10,738 nt of DNA, taken from positions 1 through 10,738 of the forward strand of contig QHWL01000020.1 in assembly GCA_003222555.1 (NCBI GenBank), given 5' to 3'. The stretch comes from Acidobacteriota bacterium (GTDB taxonomy: Bacteria; Acidobacteriota; Vicinamibacteria; Vicinamibacterales; CAVVIG01). Shown one piece after another: positions 6,479-10,738 of the stretch (positions within the stretch are counted from its first letter, which is position 1; every line of letters begins with the position of its first letter). The notes below the pieces were generated by a model, which was given only the letters and a program-made list of their open reading frames with translations, was not told where the DNA came from and ran no database searches. The translations under genes and the position numbers were made by a program.

Positions 6479-7537
6479 ATGCGCATAGCCGTTATCCCAG
6501 GAGACGGCATCGGCAAAGACGTAACCGCCGAAGCTGTCAAAGTTGTTCGGGCCGTCTGCGACGTCTTTGGAAGCCGCGTCGATCTCGAGATGCTGCCGTG
6601 GGGCGCCGATTACTATCTGCAGCGCGGCGTCACGATTCCGCCCGACGGCTATGCGATGTTGCGCGACCAGTTCGAGGCGATCTACATCGGCGCGCTCGGC
6701 GATCCACGCGTGGCCGATCACCGTCACGCGCGAGAGATCCTCCTCGGCATCCGATTCGAGCTCGACCTCTACGTGAATTACCGGCCGGTGCGCCTGCTCG
6801 ATGAACGTCTCTGCCCGCTGAAGGGCCGCCGAATCGAGGACGTGAACTTCGTCGTGTTCCGCGAGAACACCGAAGGCTTGTACGTGAGCATCGGCGGGCG
6901 ATTCAAGACGGGAACCGAAGACGAGATCGGCATTCAGGAAGAGCTCAACACCTACAAGGGCGTTCGCCGCATCGTCGGTCACGCGTTCGAGTTCGCGAGC
7001 GCCAACAAGTTGCGCCGGGTTTGCATGGCCGACAAGAGTAACGCCATGGCCGAAGGCCACGCCCTGTGGCAGCGCGTCTTCCGCGAGCTCGCGCCCCGCT
7101 ATCCCGGCGTCGAGGCGCGGCATCTGTATATCGACGCGCTCGCGCTGCTCATGATCCAGGATCCATCGCAGTTCGACGTAATCGTCACCAACAACATGTT
7201 CGGCGACATCATCACCGACCTTGGTGCGGCGCTGCAGGGGGGCCTCGGCCTTGCCGCGTCGGGCAACCTCCACCCGGGCCGCACGTCGATGTTCGAACCG
7301 GTGCATGGCTCGGCGCCGCCGCTGGCCGGGAAGAACGTCGCAAATCCGATGGCCGCAATCCTTTCCGCGGCACTGATGCTCGAGTATCTCGGCTTGAAGA
7401 ACGAAGCTGCGGCGATCGACGCGGCGGTGAAGCACGCCGTGGCCGGTGGCCACGGTACCAAAGAAATCGGCGGCAATCTGGGCACGCGCGAAACAGGGGA
7501 CTACATCACTGGGGTCATACAGAAACATAAAGCTTAG
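6479..7537 (+). CDS. Isocitrate/isopropylmalate dehydrogenase family protein
   Basis: Beta-decarboxylating dehydrogenase of the IDH/IPMDH/tartrate dehydrogenase family; 352 residues, full length. Visible features: MRIAVIPGDGIGKDVTAEAV at the start, substrate-binding Arg residues in GIRFELDLYVNYRPVR, FRENTEGLY (Y135), catalytic Lys186 in ADKSNAM, metal-binding D243 and D247 in NNMFGDIITDLG, and the dinucleotide loop HGSAPPLAGKNVANP (276-290). NAD-specific isopropylmalate dehydrogenases normally have Asp at position 281 (HGSAPDIAGK); here it is Pro, and the NADP-type Lys-Tyr pair of IDH is also absent, so cofactor choice is unclear. No leu genes are adjacent, so leuB is not asserted; a D-malate- or tartrate-like role is possible. 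The last codons (QKHKA) and stop are read from a repeat element starting at 7519. No strong RBS is seen; AAGG is 14 nt upstream. Confidence 0.87.
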   Translation: MRIAVIPGDGIGKDVTAEAVKVVRAVCDVFGSRVDLEMLPWGADYYLQRGVTIPPDGYAMLRDQFEAIYIGALGDPRVADHRHAREILLGIRFELDLYVNYRPVRLLDERLCPLKGRRIEDVNFVVFRENTEGLYVSIGGRFKTGTEDEIGIQEELNTYKGVRRIVGHAFEFASANKLRRVCMADKSNAMAEGHALWQRVFRELAPRYPGVEARHLYIDALALLMIQDPSQFDVIVTNNMFGDIITDLGAALQGGLGLAASGNLHPGRTSMFEPVHGSAPPLAGKNVANPMAAILSAALMLEYLGLKNEAAAIDAAVKHAVAGGHGTKEIGGNLGTRETGDYITGVIQKHKA

Positions 7538-7597
7538 CCACGAAGGCACGAAAACACGAAACAGAAGTGCCTTTCGTGTCTTCGTGTTTTCGTGGTT
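7519..7597 (+). repeat. Inverted repeat element of 8-bp CACGAA units
   Basis: The 5' arm (7538-7561) consists of three 8-bp units, CACGAAGG, CACGAAAA and CACGAAA; the 3' arm (7572-7595) is their inverse (TTTCGTGT, CTTCGTGT, TTTCGTGG). The 24-bp stem has 21 Watson-Crick pairs, 2 G-T pairs and one A-C mismatch, with a 10-nt loop (7562-7571). The 5' flank ACAGAAACATA (7519-7529) matches 6413-6423. As RNA it would be a long hairpin 30 bp before the next ATG. There is no T-tract after it, so it is not a classical terminator. Confidence 0.85.
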
Positions 7598-7626
7598 GCA
7601 TTTGATCAGAATCGCAGAGGCAAACA

Positions 7627-8475
7627 ATGCACATCAAGACGGTCGGCGTGCTGGGATGCGGGTTGATGGGTTCAGGGATCGCGCAGGTCTGCGCGGCCTC
7701 TGGCTACAAGACGATCGTGCGTGAAGTCGACGATGCATTCCTGCAGAAGGGCCTTGGCCGCATCAAGAAGTTTCTCGACGATGGCGTCACCAAGGGGAAG
7801 GTGACGCCGGAAGCGCGAGATAAGACGCTCGCGAACCTGTCTGGGGCGGCGACCTTTGAGGCGCTCGAGGGCTGCGATATCGTGATCGAAGCCATCATCG
7901 AAAATCTCGACGAGAAGCGAGCCGCCTACACGGCGCTGGAGAAGGTCGTGAGCGACCACACCATCGTCCTGTCCAACACGTCGTCGCTGTGCGTGACCGA
8001 GCTCGCGGCCGCGACCAAGCGGCCAGACCGGTTCGGGGGACTGCACTTCTTTAACCCGGTGCCCATCATGAAGCTCGTCGAGGTCATTCGCGCGCTGACG
8101 ACGAGCGACGACACGTACCGGGCGGTCTTCACGTTCGCGCAATCGCTCGGCAAGGAACCGATCACGGCGCCCGATCGCCCTGGCTTCATCGTCAATCGTC
8201 TGCTGGTGCCGTATCTGCTCGACGCGGTGCGCTGCTACGAGAACGGCCTCGGCACCCTGGAGGACCTCGACAAGGGGATGAAGCTCGGGTGCGGCTATCC
8301 GATGGGGCCGTTCACATTGCTCGATTTCGTCGGCCTCGACACGACCTACTACATCGCGAACATCTTGTTCGAAGAGTTCCGGGAGCCGGCGTACGCGCCG
8401 CCCCCGCTGTTGAAGCGGATGGTCCTTGCGGGACGGCTCGGGCGTAAGAGCGGGCAGGGATTCTACAAATATTGA
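7627..8475 (+). CDS. 3-hydroxybutyryl-CoA dehydrogenase (3-hydroxyacyl-CoA dehydrogenase family)
   Basis: Interconverts (S)-3-hydroxybutyryl-CoA and acetoacetyl-CoA with NAD(P) in fatty-acid oxidation, butyrate or PHB-type metabolism. It is a 282-residue short form without a fused hydratase, the usual length for Hbd/PaaH-type enzymes. The start ATG has a good RBS (AGAGG, 7616-7620, 6 nt spacing). Domains: Rossmann fold with G10-C-G12-L-M-G15 near the start, the SNTSS block (116-120), catalytic H140 in GLHFFNPVPIMKLVEV, whose partner Glu lies in the same segment, PGFIVNRLLVPYL, and the C-terminal helical domain ending with MVLAGRLGRKSGQGFYKY, a classic family ending. The preceding repeat element may isolate it from upstream transcription. 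No thiolase or crotonase is in view, so the pathway direction is open. Confidence 0.93.
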   Translation: MHIKTVGVLGCGLMGSGIAQVCAASGYKTIVREVDDAFLQKGLGRIKKFLDDGVTKGKVTPEARDKTLANLSGAATFEALEGCDIVIEAIIENLDEKRAAYTALEKVVSDHTIVLSNTSSLCVTELAAATKRPDRFGGLHFFNPVPIMKLVEVIRALTTSDDTYRAVFTFAQSLGKEPITAPDRPGFIVNRLLVPYLLDAVRCYENGLGTLEDLDKGMKLGCGYPMGPFTLLDFVGLDTTYYIANILFEEFREPAYAPPPLLKRMVLAGRLGRKSGQGFYKY

Positions 8476-8484
8476 GGGCGGTCA

Positions 8485-8552
8485 GAATGCACGAATGCAC
8501 CAAGTGCGAACGCTCAATCTGCATTGGTGCATTCCTGCATTGTTGCATTACT
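8485..8552. repeat. Inverted repeat element of 8-bp GAATGCAC/GCATT units between convergent genes
   Basis: The 5' part reads GAATGCAC, GAATGCAC, CAAGTGCG; the 3' part reads GCATTGGT, GCATTCCT, GCATTGTT, GCATTACT, exact 8-nt spacing of GCATT from 8521. The 18-nt arms 8486-8503 and 8524-8541 pair with a single C-C mismatch; TGC (8505-8507) and GCA (8521-8523) can add 3 bp across a bulge. It fills nearly all of the gap between the convergent stops (8475 and 8554), so it may act as a terminator or barrier in both directions. Confidence 0.85.
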
Positions 8553-8553
8553 C

Positions 8554-9309
8554 TTAACGCAGGCTCTTGATCAGTCGCTCCGCCTTCGCTTTGAAATCCC
8601 GATCTTCGGGCGCCCAGTCCGGGTCGAGCGGCGCCTCGAGCACCTTCTGCAGTTCCGCGCGCGCATCGTCCTTGCGCCCCTGGTCGAGCAGCCCCTCGGC
8701 GAGGAAGAGATGCGATAAGGTATTGTTCGCGTTGTATTTCAGCGACGCGCGCAAATGCTCTTCCGCGAGCTTTTTGCTGCCGCCGAACAGCCCGGGCACT
8801 TTGAAGTACCAGCGGCCCAGCGCGCGATCGGCAGAGCCCTCCTGAAACGCCGGGTCGAGCCGGAGCACCGTCTCGAGCTCGTTCTTGATGGCTTTTCGAT
8901 ACCTGAGCCCCGCGCGAAGACCAAAGGACTCGGCGAGGGCCCCCATGTTGGCGGCAATCCAGAAGTGGCCTTCCGCGCGAGTTGGCGCGATCGCGGCTGC
9001 CTTGCGACCGGCGTCGATGCCGTTTTCGAGCAACGCTCGCCGTTCAGACTCCGGCGCATGGCCGCCCAGCCAGTAGTCGGCACGAGCGAGCTTCCAGGCC
9101 GCCTCGAATGAGCCCGGATTGGACGAGAGTTGCGCCGCCCACAGATCCGCCGCGCGTCTTGCGTTTTGCACGTTCACGCGGGTTGCGTAGAGTCGATCGG
9201 CCTCCGACTCCGCCCCGGCGCCCGCGGCCTGTGCGAGCGCGGTCGGCGTGTCGTGCGCCGATGAGCACGCCCGCGCGCTCGGAAGACCGCCAAGTACCAG
9301 GATATACAA
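8554..9309 (-). CDS. Secreted TPR-like protein resembling the TatT component of TRAP transporters
   Basis: Probably a periplasmic helical-repeat protein; the TatT family of TRAP-associated proteins is the closest pattern I know. The mature part shows [20 protein letters not shown], then [61 protein letters not shown] and [20 protein letters not shown], i.e. TPR-like helix pairs with the GGSKK..EEHL signature. The N-terminus is an export signal: a hydrophobic core ([12 protein letters not shown]) and ARA|C as a likely signal peptidase I site; Arg at -2 makes a lipobox doubtful. The start is uncertain. TTG at 9309 is the nearest standard codon but misses the Lys (IKSCILLL); non-standard ATT 9330 or CTG 9333 would include it, and the frame is open to an ATG at 9474, antisense to folE. 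No TRAP permease is in view. Confidence 0.75.
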   Translation of the reverse strand: MYILVLGGLPSARACSSAHDTPTALAQAAGAGAESEADRLYATRVNVQNARRAADLWAAQLSSNPGSFEAAWKLARADYWLGGHAPESERRALLENGIDAGRKAAAIAPTRAEGHFWIAANMGALAESFGLRAGLRYRKAIKNELETVLRLDPAFQEGSADRALGRWYFKVPGLFGGSKKLAEEHLRASLKYNANNTLSHLFLAEGLLDQGRKDDARAELQKVLEAPLDPDWAPEDRDFKAKAERLIKSLR

Positions 9310-9316
9310 TAGGAGG
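9303..9316 (+). promoter_or_regulatory. Candidate -10 box (TATACAAT) and adjoining AGGAGG of folE
   Basis: TATACAAT (9303-9310) ends 6 nt before the folE ATG, so transcription from it would begin at or very near the A of ATG, giving a leaderless mRNA. AGGAGG (9311-9316) abuts the ATG with no spacer, too close for normal SD use. No clear -35 is seen. Confidence 0.4.
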
Positions 9317-9922
9317 ATGCAGGACTTAATCAGACGGCTGCTGGCCGAGCTCGGCGAGGATCCCAGCCGCGAAGGATTGCGCGATACGCCCAAGCGGGTT
9401 GAGAAGGCCCTCAAGTTCCTGACGAGCGGGTACGATGCGAACATCGACCACATCCTCAATGGCGCATTGTTCACGGTCGATTATAACGAGATGGTTATCG
9501 TCAGGGACATCGACTTCTACAGCCTGTGCGAGCATCATCTGCTGCCGTTTTTCGGCAAGTGCCACGTCGCCTACATTCCGAACACGCGGGTCATCGGCCT
9601 GAGCAAGCTTCCGAGAGTCGTCGACGTATTCAGCCGCCGATTGCAAGTGCAGGAGCGGTTGACGAACCAGATAGCCGACACCATCCGCGACAGCATCAAC
9701 CCGCTCGGCGTCGCCGTCGTCATGGAGGCGACGCACCTGTGCATGTCCATGCGCGGTGTCGAGAAGCAGAATTCCTTCTGTGTGACGAGCGCGATGCACG
9801 GCGCTTTCCGCGACAACTCGCGCACGCGTATGGAGTTCCTCGAGCTGATCAAGCTGCGCAGCGCCCTTCCCGGTATCGCCGACGCCGCGTCGGCCGGAAT
9901 GGCCTGCGTCGGGGAGGATTGA
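9317..9922 (+). CDS. folE: GTP cyclohydrolase I
   Basis: Converts GTP to 7,8-dihydroneopterin triphosphate, the first step of folate (and tetrahydrobiopterin or queuosine-type) biosynthesis, as a homodecameric zinc enzyme in the cytoplasm. It has 201 residues from the ATG at 9317, matching the FolE catalytic core ([20 protein letters not shown], then [15 protein letters not shown]). The zinc ligands are visible: C71 and H74 in [18 protein letters not shown], and C142 in [12 protein letters not shown]. Also present are [20 protein letters not shown] and [12 protein letters not shown], and the ending [17 protein letters not shown], all standard for the zinc-dependent FolE type. An upstream in-frame start at 9248 would add 23 residues antisense to the neighbour's signal-peptide region and is rejected. 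No other folate gene is nearby. Confidence 0.96.
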   Translation: MQDLIRRLLAELGEDPSREGLRDTPKRVEKALKFLTSGYDANIDHILNGALFTVDYNEMVIVRDIDFYSLCEHHLLPFFGKCHVAYIPNTRVIGLSKLPRVVDVFSRRLQVQERLTNQIADTIRDSINPLGVAVVMEATHLCMSMRGVEKQNSFCVTSAMHGAFRDNSRTRMEFLELIKLRSALPGIADAASAGMACVGED

Positions 9923-9958
9923 CGGGCAGGTCTAATATAGGAATGAAAAAATCACGTT

Positions 9959-10034
9959 TAAACGCAGAGCTCGCCGAGTTCGCAGAGGGTTCTATGGGAA
10001 TTTATCTCCGCGGTCTCTGCCCGCGCTGCGTTTA
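9959..10034. repeat. Inverted repeat element of 9-bp CGCAGAG-type units
   Basis: The 5' arm (9959-9987) starts TAAACGCAG and carries 9-bp units CGCAGAGCT, CGCCGAGTT, CGCAGAGGG; the 3' arm (10006-10034) has CTCCGCGGT, CTCTGCCCG, CGCTGCGTT and ends with TTTA. 22 of 29 positions are complementary; the outer 9 bp are perfect. The loop is 9988-10005. It has the same plan as the elements at 7538 and 8485, but a different unit sequence and length. It contains no stop in the frame of the downstream gene. Confidence 0.8.
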
Positions 10035-10040
10035 CCGTTT

Positions 10041-10046
10041 TATACT
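10041..10046 (+). promoter_or_regulatory. Candidate -10 box of the downstream secreted-protein gene
   Basis: TATACT (10041-10046) ends 7 nt before the ATG at 10054. Together with the folE case it suggests leaderless or nearly leaderless transcripts. No convincing -35 (the spot falls in the repeat's 3' arm). Confidence 0.35.
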
Positions 10047-10053
10047 GTTCGAT

Positions 10054-10738
10054 ATGCGTCGCGGGTTTGCGATCGCGTTGGTCGTCACTCTGGTGGCGTC
10101 CGCATCGGCCCAGAGTCGCAGGCCGGTGCGCAAGCCGGAGCCCCCGCCCCTGGCGCCCCTGGAGAAGGTCGCGCCCGACATGACGTGTCCGACGCCGCTC
10201 GGTGTCGGCTTGAAGACGAAACGAGCCTTTTGCGACGTGATGACCGGCCGTGATCCGGCGGAAGGCATTCTCATCAAAATTCCGCCGCACAGCGGTCCAG
10301 TCGAGCTCACCTTCGATTTACACAATCGCCACACGTACTCGGAAGAGCAGGTGAAGGCCAACCGCGCGTACGCCAGTTACACCGCGACCCTCGGTGTGTT
10401 GACGATGGACAACACATTGATTAGCCGGGCCGTCGTGCAGAACGAGTTCCGAAAGGCGTCAGATCTGGTCGATCGGGTGGGCGGCGGCGCGGGGCCCGGC
10501 GGCGCCAAAGCCGTGGCGCCGACCGGAACCGAGCCGATCACGATCACGATTCCCGAAAGTGAAGACCAGGTGAGCATCCTTGGCGAGAAGCTCACAGTGG
10601 CGCGCGTCGACGGCAGCGCGACCTACAGTTCGCCCGGACGCCCAATCGCCGTGATCAGCAACGTGATCATCGAATATCGTCCCGCGCTGGCTCCAAAGCC
10701 GGGAAGGGCAGGAGGGGCAGGAGGGGCAGGTGGGGCAG
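10054..10738 (+). CDS. Secreted protein of unknown function, 3' end off the window
   Basis: The frame is open from the ATG at 10054 to the window end, 228 complete codons. The first ~20 residues are a clear Sec signal peptide (MRRGFAIALVVTLVASASAQ, likely cleavage after ASA). A short Pro/Arg/Lys-rich linker (~22-40) follows, then a beta-rich domain with IPPHSGPVELTFDLHNRHTY and later EPITITIPESEDQVSILGEK and IAVISNVIIEYRPALAP. Two Cys (TCPTPLG and AFCDVM, about residues 45 and 60) could form a disulfide. I do not recognise a family. The visible tail is a Gly/Ala/Arg low-complexity run encoded by a 9-bp tandem repeat. An in-frame ATG at 9943 would add 37 residues read through the repeat element (AELAEFAEG text); the signal peptide favours 10054. 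Confidence 0.75.
   Translation, partial: MRRGFAIALVVTLVASASAQSRRPVRKPEPPPLAPLEKVAPDMTCPTPLGVGLKTKRAFCDVMTGRDPAEGILIKIPPHSGPVELTFDLHNRHTYSEEQVKANRAYASYTATLGVLTMDNTLISRAVVQNEFRKASDLVDRVGGGAGPGGAKAVAPTGTEPITITIPESEDQVSILGEKLTVARVDGSATYSSPGRPIAVISNVIIEYRPALAPKPGRAGGAGGAGGA
10706..10738. repeat. 9-bp tandem repeat GGGCAGGAG, cut by window end
   Basis: Units GGGCAGGAG (10706-10714), GGGCAGGAG (10715-10723), GGGCAGGTG (10724-10732) and GGGCAG (10733-10738). They are in frame with the secreted-protein gene (Gly/Ala/Arg text). The pattern resembles the first arm of the inverted-unit elements seen upstream; whether an inverse arm follows is outside the window. Confidence 0.75.

Noticed and set aside
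8485..8552. Possible CRISPR or tRNA-like structure because of periodic repeats
   Set aside because: Units are only 8 bp, contiguous, inverted in the second half, with no spacers; no cloverleaf or cas gene is present.
9312..9474. Upstream ATG start for the TPR-like gene at 9474
   Set aside because: It would overlap folE head to head by over 150 bp and add a Ser/Arg-rich stretch ahead of an obvious signal peptide.
1..10738. A defence island, secretion system or biosynthetic cluster
   Set aside because: No nuclease, toxin-antitoxin, transposase, phage or large synthase gene is visible; the genes are ordinary transport, signalling and metabolic ones.

Overview
The window is GC-rich bacterial DNA with tightly packed genes, and short 8- or 9-bp-period inverted repeats in several intergenic gaps. 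The protein set comprises an ABC-2 type exporter, a PilZ/receiver pair, an ALDH, a beta-decarboxylating dehydrogenase, a 3-hydroxyacyl-CoA dehydrogenase, a TatT-like helical repeat protein and FolE. Together with the repeat style it suggests an environmental acidobacterium, possibly of the Vicinamibacteria. That placement is inference from overall impression; there is no marker gene here to prove it.

Bases 1-2562 hold a translationally coupled ABC-2 exporter operon: permease (5' end off the window), ATPase, second permease. Both junctions are 4-bp stop/start overlaps. Bases 2599-3809 are a decaying stretch. A membrane-anchored protein is broken by a frameshift, and it runs into the C-terminal half of a gamma-glutamylcyclotransferase-like (AIG2) gene that carries its own frameshift.

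Bases 3811-4680 are a minus-strand signalling pair: a receiver-like protein that has lost its phospho-acceptor Asp, followed by a PilZ domain protein. The 216-bp divergent gap to the next gene carries three small palindromic structures, including two mutually exclusive hairpins right at the ALDH start codon.

Bases 4897-8475 are three plus-strand oxidoreductase genes: aldehyde dehydrogenase, isocitrate/isopropylmalate-type dehydrogenase and 3-hydroxybutyryl-CoA dehydrogenase. They fit aldehyde and fatty or branched acid catabolism, but the gaps between them contain repeat elements, so they need not form one operon. A minus-strand secreted TPR/TatT-like gene converges on them. It is divergent from folE (GTP cyclohydrolase I), and the two start regions touch. 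The window ends in an unrecognised secreted protein, cut by the window edge.

No prophage, CRISPR array, transposase, rRNA or tRNA was seen. The most unusual signal is the series of inverted tandem-unit repeats in the right-hand 4.3 kb. They share one architecture (about three 8- or 9-bp units, a loop, then the units inverted), yet their unit sequences are unrelated. Some run into coding sequence.
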